Source of the DNA: Desulfobulbus sp. Tol-SR
GTDB lineage: Bacteria; Desulfobacterota; Desulfobulbia; Desulfobulbales; Desulfocapsaceae
Assembly: GCA_000769715.1 (NCBI GenBank)
Contig: JROS01000051.1
Span: 29,997-64,331, forward strand
Length of the DNA: 34,335 nt
Direction of reading: 5' to 3'
Shown: in pieces, positions 8,940 to 16,854 of the stretch
How positions within the stretch are numbered: the first letter of the stretch is position 1
Layout of the letters: each line of letters starts with the position of its first letter
Notes under the pieces: model-generated
Seen by the model: the letters and a program-made list of their open reading frames with translations, nothing else
Told to the model about the DNA's origin: nothing
Database searches by the model: none
Position numbers and translations under genes: made by a program

Positions 8940-9172
8940 GAAAAACCTTTTATCCGATGATCAATCTTCCGAGCGAGAGTTGTCGCGGCAACGATCCATG
9001 TTGTTGTGATCCATATATTTTTTGCACATAGAGGGACTTGCAGCCCATCGCCTGCAATCGCCTCCGCCCATATCTGTCGCAGGCAGCCTGACGCCATGCC
9101 ACAGTACTGCATTTATGTTGTATAATCTTTGAGATAGGCTCATCGTCAGGATCAGCCTTGAGTTGGCAGGAA

Positions 9173-9218
9173 CGCCGTGAGGGGCAGAAACCGGTCAGTG
9201 TTCCTGCCCCTCACGGCG
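9173..9218 (-). terminator. Hairpin terminator after the NrfD-type gene
   Basis: CGCCGTGAGGGGCAG (9173-9187) pairs perfectly with CTGCCCCTCACGGCG (9204-9218). No U-tract follows on the minus strand. An alternative pairing GGCAGGAAC (9165-9173) with GTTCCTGCC (9200-9208) would compete with this stem. Confidence 0.65.
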
Positions 9219-9250
9219 CAACGGAGCTTCCGTAATCAAGACCCTGTATA

Positions 9251-10516
9251 TCAAGTCTGAGATGCAGCCGTTTCCTTCCAGTCGAAAACGATCGGCAGGC
9301 GATAGACGATCCAGCGATAGACCACAAAATACATGGCGTAGAGGGTGATGGTCAGCCAGATTTCCTTCCAGTGCGGGATCTCCGAATACATCTGGTAGTT
9401 AAAGCAGACAATCGCGGTGTTGAGACGGTTCCAGACAATACCGACCACCGTCAGGAAGGCGGCAAGCCTGACCTTCCCGACCTCGCCGTTGCGGACGCCG
9501 GCGGCAAAAAGCAGCATCGGCACCACCACGCCGATACCGATCTCGAGGAGATAGTACAATCCCCAGCCGCCAAGCAGCTGCTCCCATTCGTTATCATGGG
9601 CGATCGCCACCAGTTTGATCACCAGATAGGTGACCATCGCATAGGAGGCGCCCTTGCCCAGCCCCAGGGTCATCCGCTGAAGATTGGCCCGGAAGGCATG
9701 GCCGCAGCGCCAGGGAATTGCCCGATCGATCAGGGTGGAACTGACGATCACCATCGCCAGGCCGCCGAAAATCGCCGAACAGAAGAAATGGATCCATTGG
9801 AATTCGGTGGACAGCCAGAGAGGGTGCACCTTGGTCGGGGCATAGGTGAACAGGGCTCCCAATGCCCCCTGGTGCAGGGTTGACAGGATGATGCCGGCGA
9901 TCGTCAGTCCCAGGGTGATCCGTTTGATATGGATCCTCCAGGCCGGCCTGCCGATCCACTCGAAAAATGAGGGCAGGACCTCGGCGACCTGCACCGAAAG
10001 GTATACGGCGACATGCCAGGCGACAAGAAAGAGCACCGCCGCCGGGCCGAAGGAGATGACCATCGGATAGGTCAACCGCCAGGGCATGCCGAGATCGACC
10101 AGCAGGTAGACGACGGCAAAAAAATACCCCAGCAGGCCATTGAGCAGGGCCAGGCGTTCGATGGGATGGAAATCCTTCCGGCCGAAGAGGGAAACCGTGG
10201 TGCCGAGGAGAAAACCGGAGGCCGAGAGCGGCACCATGCCGAACAGGCCGAACCCGAGAAACAGACCCCAGGGGTAATCGTTGGAGGCATGGGTGACCGA
10301 ACCCAGACCGACCAGATAGCGCTGCAGCAGCAGCGGCAGTCCGACCGCGAAGAGCACCAGCAGCAGCCAGTTGACGGGGTTGCGCAGCAGCTGCCGCAGA
10401 TACTGGCGGGCGCTCAGGCCGAGCAGGATTTTTTCCTTCACCGTCCACGGGCGGCCGTCCACTCGACAGGTGCTGCCGAGTGGCAGATAATCGATTTCCG
10501 CGACCAGGTTTTTCAT
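9251..10516 (-). CDS. NrfD/HybB-family quinol-interacting membrane subunit
   Basis: A 421-residue polytopic protein with about ten membrane segments, of the NrfD/PsrC/HybB superfamily, which exchanges electrons with the membrane quinone pool. Typical stretches are NDYPWGLFLGFGLFGMVPLSASGF near residues 85-108, STLHQGALGALF, and EFQWIHFFCSAIFGGLAM. The ATG at 10516 overlaps the stop of the upstream ferredoxin gene (ATGA) and is preceded by GGAGGAGAAG; the open frame continues upstream only because it shadows the ferredoxin gene. Together with the pentaheme cytochrome and the four-cluster ferredoxin it forms a cytochrome c/Fe-S/NrfD menaquinol complex, architecturally like the Cbc4 (CbcSTU) complex of Geobacter. 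Orthology is inferred from architecture only. The direction of electron flow is unknown. Confidence 0.9.
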   Translation of the reverse strand: MKNLVAEIDYLPLGSTCRVDGRPWTVKEKILLGLSARQYLRQLLRNPVNWLLLVLFAVGLPLLLQRYLVGLGSVTHASNDYPWGLFLGFGLFGMVPLSASGFLLGTTVSLFGRKDFHPIERLALLNGLLGYFFAVVYLLVDLGMPWRLTYPMVISFGPAAVLFLVAWHVAVYLSVQVAEVLPSFFEWIGRPAWRIHIKRITLGLTIAGIILSTLHQGALGALFTYAPTKVHPLWLSTEFQWIHFFCSAIFGGLAMVIVSSTLIDRAIPWRCGHAFRANLQRMTLGLGKGASYAMVTYLVIKLVAIAHDNEWEQLLGGWGLYYLLEIGIGVVVPMLLFAAGVRNGEVGKVRLAAFLTVVGIVWNRLNTAIVCFNYQMYSEIPHWKEIWLTITLYAMYFVVYRWIVYRLPIVFDWKETAASQT

Positions 10517-11448
10517 CTCTTCTCCTCCTCCGGATGATCCGCCGCTCCCCCCGCCGCTGTCTCCTTGCGGGTGGCGAGGAGATGGAACCCGGCGAAAAGG
10601 GCCGGCCAGATCGTCAGCACCATCGGGACGATGCCGAGGAAATTCTTCACCGAATCCAGGATCGGGGCATGGGGCAGTTCGGTATTGAAGCCGATCGCGG
10701 CAAACGGCACCGGCGACAGATAGAGCCAGGACGTCCCCCCCGCCTCGTATTCGCCATAGATATGATCGACGTAGCGATCGGGGTGCTCCTCGATCCGACG
10801 CCGGCCGACCTTGATCAGATCCCGGCGCCGGCCGAAGACCAGGGCCTCCTGGGGGCAGGCCTCGACACAGGCCGGCGGTTTGCCGTATTTGAGCCGGGTG
10901 TCGTAACAGAAGACGCATTTCTGGATCCGCGGCGCAAAGGCGCTGGAGTACTTGAATGCCGGAATATAAAAGGGGCAGGCGATCATGCAGGTGCGGCAGC
11001 CGACGCAGACGTCCTGATTGTAGATCACCGCCCCTTCCGGAGTCTTGGTGTAGGCGTTGACGAAACAGGACGTCAGGCAGGCCGGCTCCTGACAATGGTT
11101 GCACTGGATCTTGCGGAACAACGGATGTTCCCGTCCCGGCACCGCATAGCGGTTGACCACGGTATAACGGGTTTCATCGGTCCGCCGCTGCCGCCCATGT
11201 GCCACTTCGTCAAAGACCGTCATGTCGTTGAACGGCTTTTCCGGTTCGGGCAGCCCCTGCTCGGCGTTGCAGGCCGCCTCGCAGCTGCGGCAGCCGACAC
11301 AGCGCCCGAGATCGACCAGGACCCCCATCGAATCCGGATACTCCTTCACCTGATGGCCGCTGCTCTGCCGCGGTGACGACAGCAGTGCCGCGATGGCCGC
11401 CGCCACCCCGCTCTTCAGCATGGTTCTGCGTGTTGTTGTCTCCACCAT
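10513..11448 (-). CDS. Tat-exported 4x[4Fe-4S] ferredoxin subunit (HybA/DmsB-like) with C-terminal membrane anchor
   Basis: A 311-residue protein. The N-terminus TTRRTMLKSG followed by Ala/Leu-rich sequence is a twin-arginine signal, implying export to the periplasmic face. Four cysteine sets can bind four [4Fe-4S] clusters: C50/C53/C56/C60, C116/C119/C124/C128, C148/C151/C154/C158 and C178/C181/C194/C198. A single membrane helix lies near the C-terminus (about 270-292), as in HybA. The ATG at 11448 has GGAGGAAA upstream; the longer frame to 11643 would overlap the cytochrome gene. The stop overlaps the NrfD-type start. It should relay electrons between the NrfD subunit and the pentaheme cytochrome encoded upstream. 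Confidence 0.93.
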   Translation of the reverse strand: MVETTTRRTMLKSGVAAAIAALLSSPRQSSGHQVKEYPDSMGVLVDLGRCVGCRSCEAACNAEQGLPEPEKPFNDMTVFDEVAHGRQRRTDETRYTVVNRYAVPGREHPLFRKIQCNHCQEPACLTSCFVNAYTKTPEGAVIYNQDVCVGCRTCMIACPFYIPAFKYSSAFAPRIQKCVFCYDTRLKYGKPPACVEACPQEALVFGRRRDLIKVGRRRIEEHPDRYVDHIYGEYEAGGTSWLYLSPVPFAAIGFNTELPHAPILDSVKNFLGIVPMVLTIWPALFAGFHLLATRKETAAGGAADHPEEEKR

Positions 11449-11524
11449 GAGTATTTCCTCCTTCCCTCCAGGTTCACTATTCGTCCCGATGACCTCGACC
11501 CGGCAACGGCCCCACCGACCGGAT

Positions 11525-12007
11525 TCAGCGTTGCGCCGCAAACCGCTCGACTCCTGCCCGAGACAGCCGGTGACAGTCTTCGCATCCCACTGCGGCGCCC
11601 TCGGTGCGATGACACCCCAGACACTGCAGGTGCAGGGCGCCAAGTAAACCGGGGGTGTCGATATGATAACGATTTTCTGGTTTTTCCCCTTCCCTGCCGA
11701 TCACCGGCCCCTCGGCCGGATGGCAGGCGGAGCAGGCCACTTCCGCCGCCTCGGGCGAGTCGGCATGACACTTGACGCAGACCGGCTGCCGGGTCCCGCC
11801 ACCGGTGGAGTGGTGGTGGCAGGAGGCACATTCGAATCCGTCGGCATGCATCCGGTGGTCGAATTCCACCGTCTCGTAATGACGCTGGAGTACGTCGAGA
11901 CTGACCGTCTCCGGCGCATCCTCCGCATCCATCGCCATGGCCGGCAGAGTCACTGCAGTCACCAGAACACCGCCACAGATCGCTCGAACCCTATGTGCCC
12001 ACTTCAT
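11525..12007 (-). CDS. Periplasmic pentaheme cytochrome c (c3/c7-like)
   Basis: A 160-residue protein with an N-terminal signal peptide (hydrophobic ICGGVLVTAVTLPAMAM, cleavage probably after AMA). Five heme-attachment motifs follow: CASCH (60-64), CVKCH (77-81), CSACH (92-96), CLGCH (129-133) and CEDCH (142-146). Further histidines (H51, H54, H65, H66, H115, H126) are available as distal ligands. The spacing resembles class III cytochromes such as c7/c3. The ATG at 12007 has GAGGGGGA upstream and overlaps the stop of the FtsH-type gene (ATGA), which is unusual for a cytochrome. It should be the periplasmic electron outlet or inlet of the Fe-S/NrfD complex encoded downstream. Confidence 0.92.
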   Translation of the reverse strand: MKWAHRVRAICGGVLVTAVTLPAMAMDAEDAPETVSLDVLQRHYETVEFDHRMHADGFECASCHHHSTGGGTRQPVCVKCHADSPEAAEVACSACHPAEGPVIGREGEKPENRYHIDTPGLLGALHLQCLGCHRTEGAAVGCEDCHRLSRAGVERFAAQR

Positions 12008-13863
12008 ACCGGATTCCCCCTCGCAGGTTGGACAGCTGCGACCGACGGGACAGCACCGGCCTGTTCCGTTCGATCGGATTGCATACCGCTTACCGAACTC
12101 ATATAGCACTGCATGACGATATTGATTTCCTCGGCATCGATGGTTTCGTTGATCAGCAACACCTCGGCCAGCTCATGGATGAGACGGTTATGGCTGCGCA
12201 GCAGCTTCTCGGTTTCTTCGCTGCAGTCGGTGATGATACGCCGGACCTCGAGATCGATCTCCCGCGCCGTCGCCTCGCTGAAATCGCCTTTGGAGGCGAT
12301 GTCGCCCAGGAACTGGTGCTGTTTCTGGCGGTAGACGATGGAACCGAGGGAGGCGCTCATCCCCCATTCACAGACCAGCCGGGTGGCGATATCGGTGGCC
12401 GCGGCGATGTCGTTGGCGGCCCCGGTGGAGAGGTGATTGAAAACGATCTTCTCGGCGACTCGTCCCCCCAGCAGCACCTTGATCCGGTTGAGCAGATACA
12501 CCAGGGAATAGGTATAGCGCTCCTCGAAGGGGATCTGCTGGGTCAGGCCCATGGCCATTCCCCGCGGGATGATGGTGATCTTGTGGAGTTTGTCGGTCTC
12601 CGGCAGCAGTTGGGCGACGATGGCGTGACCGGCCTCGTGATAGGCGATGACCCGTCGCTCCCGTTCGTTGATGGCGGCATTGCGGCGTTCGAGGCCGAGC
12701 AGGATCTTGTCCTTGGCGTCTTCGAAATCGTCCATCTCCACCGCCTGCTTCTGCCGCCGGGCGGCGATCAGGGCCGCCTCGTTGACCAGGTTGGCGATGT
12801 CGGCGCCGCTGAATCCGGGGATGCCCTGGGCGATGAGGGTCAGGTTGAGGGCGGGGGTCACGGCCACCCGGCGGGTGTGGACCTCGAGGATCCGGACCCG
12901 GCCGAGCAGGTTCGGCAGCGATACGGTGAGCTGCCGGTCAAAGCGCCCCGGCCGGAGCAGGGCCGGATCGAGGACGTCGGGCCGATTGGTGGCGCCGATC
13001 AGGATGACGGTCTCGGTGCTGGAGAAACCGTCCATCTCCACCAGCAGGGCATTGAGGGTCTGCTCCCGCTCCTCGTTGGCGCCGCCGCCGCTGGTCCGCC
13101 GGCTGCCGATGGCGTCGATCTCGTCGATGAAGACGATGCAGGGGGCGGTCTTCTTGGCCAGGCCGAACAGTTCCCTGACCCGGGAGGCGCCGACGCCGGC
13201 GAACATCTCGACAAAATCCGAGCCGCCGATGGAGTGGAAGGGAACCGAGGCCTCGCCGGCTATCGCCCGGGCCAGCAGGGTCTTGCCGGTGCCCGGCGGT
13301 CCCTGCAGCAGCACCCCCTTGGGGATCCGGCCGCCAAGGAGGTTGTATTTCCGATGGTTTTTAAGGAAATCGACGATCTCCTTCAGTTCCTCCTGAACCT
13401 CATCGATGCCGGCGACATCGGCAAAGGTCTTGGTCTCACCCGGCCCGGTCCGGATCTGAAAGCGTTTGTCCTTCCAGAGCGTCTTTTCACCGTAGTTCGA
13501 ACGTCGGCTGAACATCAGCCGGATTCCGCCCCCAATCATCGCCAACAGCACCAGGCCCATAATCCGGCCATAGAGACTTGGCGGCGGGCCGGCATGGATC
13601 TCGACCTCTCTTGCCTCCAGCAGCGGCAGGACCGCGGCAATATCCGGCGCATAGGTGATGAAATCCGTACCCCTCCGGTCCTGTCCCCGGATTTCGCCCC
13701 CTCGGATATCCACCGCCACGATCCGGTCGGCGTTGAGCTCGTCGACAAAGGCGGAATAATTCCGTTCCGGCGGGGTCGTCTCCAGCAGCCAGGCATTGTA
13801 TCCCAGGACCCCGAGAACGGTCAGGAGGATCAAGGACAAGCCGATCTGGACATTGTTCCGCAT
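12004..13863 (-). CDS. ftsH: FtsH-type ATP-dependent membrane zinc protease
   Basis: A 619-residue protein with the full FtsH layout: membrane helix 1 (about 6-27), a periplasmic domain (about 30-95) and membrane helix 2 (about 99-117). The AAA+ domain has Walker A GPPGTGKT (188-195), Walker B FIDEID (245-250) and the second region of homology at about 291-310 ending RPGRFDR. The zinc-protease motif is HEAGH (409-413), with the likely third ligand in TGAANDI (D485). The pore segment reads MFAGVG rather than the usual MFVGVG. It starts 5 bases after the transposase-like gene; its AAGGTG ribosome-binding site spans that gene's stop. Its own stop overlaps the pentaheme cytochrome start. The setting suggests a second, dedicated FtsH serving the membrane redox complex rather than the housekeeping copy; this is inference. 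Confidence 0.93.
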   Translation of the reverse strand: MRNNVQIGLSLILLTVLGVLGYNAWLLETTPPERNYSAFVDELNADRIVAVDIRGGEIRGQDRRGTDFITYAPDIAAVLPLLEAREVEIHAGPPPSLYGRIMGLVLLAMIGGGIRLMFSRRSNYGEKTLWKDKRFQIRTGPGETKTFADVAGIDEVQEELKEIVDFLKNHRKYNLLGGRIPKGVLLQGPPGTGKTLLARAIAGEASVPFHSIGGSDFVEMFAGVGASRVRELFGLAKKTAPCIVFIDEIDAIGSRRTSGGGANEEREQTLNALLVEMDGFSSTETVILIGATNRPDVLDPALLRPGRFDRQLTVSLPNLLGRVRILEVHTRRVAVTPALNLTLIAQGIPGFSGADIANLVNEAALIAARRQKQAVEMDDFEDAKDKILLGLERRNAAINERERRVIAYHEAGHAIVAQLLPETDKLHKITIIPRGMAMGLTQQIPFEERYTYSLVYLLNRIKVLLGGRVAEKIVFNHLSTGAANDIAAATDIATRLVCEWGMSASLGSIVYRQKQHQFLGDIASKGDFSEATAREIDLEVRRIITDCSEETEKLLRSHNRLIHELAEVLLINETIDAEEINIVMQCYMSSVSGMQSDRTEQAGAVPSVAAVQPARGNPV

Positions 13864-13868
13864 GGTTG

Positions 13869-14750
13869 TCACCTTGTCCCGACGCCATAGGGGTGGATCC
13901 CGCCGTCGGCAGAAAGCAGTGCGGTCACGAGATGATCGAGCACCGCCTGGCGATCGGGCCAGAACGCGGTGTTGCAGTGAAAGCTGAACTCGTCGAGATA
14001 GGTCTGGAGGTGGGCCGTATCGACGGCCCTGCGAAACACCCGCTGCAGCCAGGTTTCCGCCTGCCGCAGCACGGCCTGCCCCTTCTGCCGCTGCTCCGCC
14101 GCAGCCTCGCCGCAATGGAAGGCGCCGGCAAGACCGTCATCGTCCGCCCAGTGTCCGTCCCCCAATTGCAGGCTGGCATTCTTCATGACCAGACGCTGGA
14201 TGGCGGCCGTCAGGTCCGACGGGTTGCGGGATGGAAGGAGCTGAAATCTGACCCGCGCCGAATCGGCCTTGCGGGCGTTGAGCTCCAGCGCCATGGCGAT
14301 CTCCGGGGCTGGCAGCCGACCCCCGGCCGCTGCCGCCAGACCGACGACATCGAAGAGCACCTGACCGCGGCAGGGGGCGGATTCGGCCAGCGCCGCCGCC
14401 AGCCTGACCTTCTGCAGCCAGCTCCAGGCAGTCTGATAGCAGCTCAAGCCCATCAAGCGCTGCAGTTCGCGGGCGCTCAGCCCCTGGCTGCGGGAGCAGA
14501 ACAGCCAGGCCACCTGCAGCCAGGCGACGAGGTCCATCTTGCTGCCATGCATGATCGTCTGGGCGGTGATCGACGTCTGTTTACGGCAGTAGCGGCAGAC
14601 CACGGTGTAGGCCGGGGCCGTCTCCTTCTGCACCGCACCGCAGAACGGGCACCTGAAACCGAGCGGCCAGCGGCGGCGAAACAGATAGGTAACGCAGGCG
14701 TGTTCATTGGCAAAACGGCTGTTGAGCCCCAGTCTGCTCGTCCCGGTCAT
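13869..14750 (-). CDS. Transposase-derived protein (ISXO2/IS1595-like, degenerate catalytic core)
   Basis: A 293-residue protein whose N-terminal half matches IS1595-group transposases: FANEHACVTYLFRRRWPLGF, a zinc ribbon (C34/C37/C52/C55), QTSITAQTIMHGSKM and the helical GLSARELQRLMGLSCYQTAW segment. The ISXO2-like core is altered: where these enzymes have a V-E-V-D-E-T/Y-x-G-G motif, this one reads VLFDVVGLAA (131-140), so the usual E is gone. An aspartate-rich GDGHWADDDG and the C-terminal LQTYLDEFSFHCN remain. There are no visible terminal inverted repeats, and it sits 5 bases from ftsH inside an operon. The ATG at 14750 follows AGGAGG by ten bases; an upstream ATG (14771) lacks one. A DNA-binding regulator derived from a transposase is the most likely role, by inference. 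Confidence 0.8.
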   Translation of the reverse strand: MTGTSRLGLNSRFANEHACVTYLFRRRWPLGFRCPFCGAVQKETAPAYTVVCRYCRKQTSITAQTIMHGSKMDLVAWLQVAWLFCSRSQGLSARELQRLMGLSCYQTAWSWLQKVRLAAALAESAPCRGQVLFDVVGLAAAAGGRLPAPEIAMALELNARKADSARVRFQLLPSRNPSDLTAAIQRLVMKNASLQLGDGHWADDDGLAGAFHCGEAAAEQRQKGQAVLRQAETWLQRVFRRAVDTAHLQTYLDEFSFHCNTAFWPDRQAVLDHLVTALLSADGGIHPYGVGTR

Positions 14751-14813
14751 ATCGTTGACGCCTCCTGTCATTGCCGTGCAGGCGGAGCACCATCTCCTGC
14801 TGCATCATGCAAT

Positions 14814-14829
14814 AGCATAGGCAATGCCA
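14814..14829 (-). promoter_or_regulatory. Sigma54 (-24/-12) promoter of the transposase-like/ftsH/cytochrome operon
   Basis: The minus strand reads TGGCATTGCCTATGCT, with GG and GC pairs at the required ten-base spacing and TGGCA conserved. The predicted transcript starts near 14803, about 50 bases before the ATG at 14750. The upstream neighbour is a sigma54-activating response regulator, and a long dyad at 14969-15010 lies at a typical enhancer distance. Confidence 0.7.
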
Positions 14830-14968
14830 ATATGACGGCCGCGGCGATTATCGGTGATTATTTTCTACCGGAACCCGCAAAGGCGCGTGTAATCAGGGGA
14901 TCGCGATGGCACCAGGCAGGCGGCGGATTACGGTGGACGGAAAGTGGGAGGAAGACGGACGGCGAATG

Positions 14969-15010
14969 CCACACAAGTGTGGCCACAGTTCCGTGGCCAC
15001 ACTTGTGTGG
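14969..15010. promoter_or_regulatory. Perfect 18-bp inverted repeat: terminator and/or activator-binding site
   Basis: CCACACAAGTGTGGCCAC (14969-14986) and GTGGCCACACTTGTGTGG (14993-15010) are exact complements around the 6-base loop AGTTCC. Each arm itself contains a smaller dyad (CCACAC-AA-GTGTGG and CCACAC-TT-GTGTGG). It lies 15 bases after the response-regulator gene, so it may terminate that transcript, but no U-tract follows. It also lies roughly 140-180 bases upstream of the sigma54 promoter at 14814-14829, where an enhancer would be expected. Confidence 0.7.
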
Positions 15011-15025
15011 GACGGCGGCGTGGAT

Positions 15026-16819
15026 TCAGATATCCAACTCTATATGCAGCTCACGGATTTTTCGATAGAGGGTCGAGCGGTCGACACCGAGCAGGCGGGC
15101 GGCCTTGGCCTTGTTGCCGCCGGCCTTGCGGAGGGCGGCGACGATCCGCTGCCCGACCTGGTCGTCCTGAGCACCACAGGGCGTGAGGGCGGCGGCCGAC
15201 CGATCGCCGGTCGCCACGTTCAATGCCGGAGACCGGAGCCCCTCGCCGGAACCGTCCAGGATCTCGTCCGGCAGGTGCTCGGTCGAAATGGTCGTTCCCT
15301 GGCAGAGGATGCAGGCCCGCTCAATGGCATGTTCGAGTTGGCGGACGTTTCCCGGCCAGCGGTAACGGCAGAGGAGTTCCATCGCCTGCTGGGAGATCCC
15401 GCTTATGCCCTTGTCCATCCTGGCGGCATATCTGTCCAGGAAATGATTGGCCAGCAGCATGACATCGCCTTCCCGCTCCCTGAGCGGCGGCAGATGGATA
15501 TCGATGATCAGCAGGCGGTAATAGAGATCCTCCCGGAAACCGCCGTTGCCCACCTTCTCCTTCAGGTCGGCATTGGTGGCGGCGACGACCCGGACATCGA
15601 CCCGGACCTCCCGGTCACTGCCGACCGGATAAAAGGTCTTTTCCTGGAGAAAGCGGAGCAGACGCAGCTGCATCGCCGTCGAGATGTCGCCGATCTCGTC
15701 GAGAAACAGGGTACCGCCGTCGGCCTGCGGGATCCGGCCGGTGCGGTTCTCTTCCGCACCGGTGAAGGCGCCCCTGCGATGCCCGAACAGCTCGCTCTCC
15801 AGCAGGTTCTCCGGCATCGCCGCGCAGTCGACCATCACCAGCGGCCGGTTGCGGCGGCTGCTCTCCTGATGCAGGGCGTGGGCCACCAGTTCCTTGCCGG
15901 TGCCGCTCTCGCCGGTGATCAGCACGGTGGTGTCGACGCGGCCGATGTTCTCGATCATCAGGAAGACCTGCTGCATCGCCGGGCTGGCACCGATCAGCCG
16001 ATGAAGACGGACCCGCTTCCCCTTGTCGCCCTGATTCTGCCGGCTCATGTCCCTGAATACCAGGACCGCCCCGGCGGGCACGCCGGTCCCGTCGTCGAGC
16101 GGCGACACGCATACGCTCATCACCCGGCAGGTTCCGTCCGGAAAACATTCAAGGCGATGATCACTCAGTTCCGTGCCGTTGTCGATCACATCCCTGACAC
16201 TCTCCGTCAGCCGGCAGAAGTCCTTGTTGAAACAGAGGACATCGAGCCTGCCCCCTTCCTGCAGGGCCGGTTGTACTGTCTGGAAGAACTGACCGGCAGC
16301 CTGGTTCATCTTCAGAATGGTCAGATCCTGGTTCACCGAGACGACGCTGTCGGACACGCTCCGGAAGATGGTTTCGAGAAACCGCCGGTAGCGCTCGCAG
16401 GCAGAGTCGGCAGCCTGCTTCTCCTGGACCAGACGATGCTGCTGGATCGCCAGGCGGGCGGTCTTGAGCAGGACCTCCTTCTCCACCGGCTTGGGCAGGT
16501 AGTCGAAGGCCCCGAGCCGCACGGCCTCGACCGCCGTCTCGACATGGGGGTAGCCGGTGATCATGACCACCGGGCAGGTTATGCCGAGACTGCGGAACTC
16601 CTTCAACAGATCGATGCCGGAATGGCTTTCGAGTACGATATCGCAGATAATGAGGTCAAAGTCGCGGGACGTCACCGCCTCGATCGCCTCGCCGAACGAG
16701 GGCACGGCCTCGACCCGTTCATATCCGGCCCGCTTCAGGAACGTGCGAAAGGTATTGCGGAGACTTGGCTCGTCATCGACAACCAGGATCGCGGCAGGTA
16801 TCATCTCGTTCTGTATCAT
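15026..16819 (-). CDS. NtrC-family sigma54-dependent response regulator with PAS domain
   Basis: A 597-residue protein with four parts. The receiver domain (about 10-125) has the acidic pair VDDEP and the phospho-acceptor Asp60 in DLIICDIVLESHSG. A PAS domain spans about 150-265. The AAA+ sigma54-interaction domain has Walker A GESGTGKE, the sigma54-contact motif GAFTGA and GGTLFLDEIGD. A Fis-type helix-turn-helix lies at the C-terminus (GGNKAKAARLLGVDRSTLYRKI). It should open sigma54 promoters when phosphorylated by the histidine kinase two genes upstream. The ATG at 16819 is chosen (an in-frame ATG at 16804 is possible); the open frame to 16966 overlaps the upstream gene. Likely targets are the sigma54 promoters at 14814-14829 and 8924-8939. 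Confidence 0.92.
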   Translation of the reverse strand: MIQNEMIPAAILVVDDEPSLRNTFRTFLKRAGYERVEAVPSFGEAIEAVTSRDFDLIICDIVLESHSGIDLLKEFRSLGITCPVVMITGYPHVETAVEAVRLGAFDYLPKPVEKEVLLKTARLAIQQHRLVQEKQAADSACERYRRFLETIFRSVSDSVVSVNQDLTILKMNQAAGQFFQTVQPALQEGGRLDVLCFNKDFCRLTESVRDVIDNGTELSDHRLECFPDGTCRVMSVCVSPLDDGTGVPAGAVLVFRDMSRQNQGDKGKRVRLHRLIGASPAMQQVFLMIENIGRVDTTVLITGESGTGKELVAHALHQESSRRNRPLVMVDCAAMPENLLESELFGHRRGAFTGAEENRTGRIPQADGGTLFLDEIGDISTAMQLRLLRFLQEKTFYPVGSDREVRVDVRVVAATNADLKEKVGNGGFREDLYYRLLIIDIHLPPLREREGDVMLLANHFLDRYAARMDKGISGISQQAMELLCRYRWPGNVRQLEHAIERACILCQGTTISTEHLPDEILDGSGEGLRSPALNVATGDRSAAALTPCGAQDDQVGQRIVAALRKAGGNKAKAARLLGVDRSTLYRKIRELHIELDI

Positions 16820-16854
16820 GACCTTGGACCGACCGGCCGCAGCCGGCACAGCCC

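Larger units (their letters stand above)
8863..9250. other. Intergenic region between the NrfD gene and the small membrane-protein pair
   Basis: This 388-base stretch contains no convincing gene; the 92-residue frame antisense to + at 8834-9112 has no ribosome-binding site and no recognisable sequence. It holds a sigma54-like promoter facing the small membrane-protein genes (8924-8939, minus) and a strong hairpin (9173-9218) behind the NrfD gene. The remainder is AT-richer than its surroundings, with no other structure I can support. Confidence 0.7.

Noticed and set aside
8834..9112. A 92-residue minus-strand frame upstream of the tiny membrane proteins
   Set aside because: It overlaps the sigma54 promoter and the start of the real small gene and has no ribosome-binding site.
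13869..14750. An active insertion sequence
   Set aside because: No flanking inverted repeats or target duplications were seen, the catalytic motif is altered, and the gene is tightly coupled to its operon neighbours.
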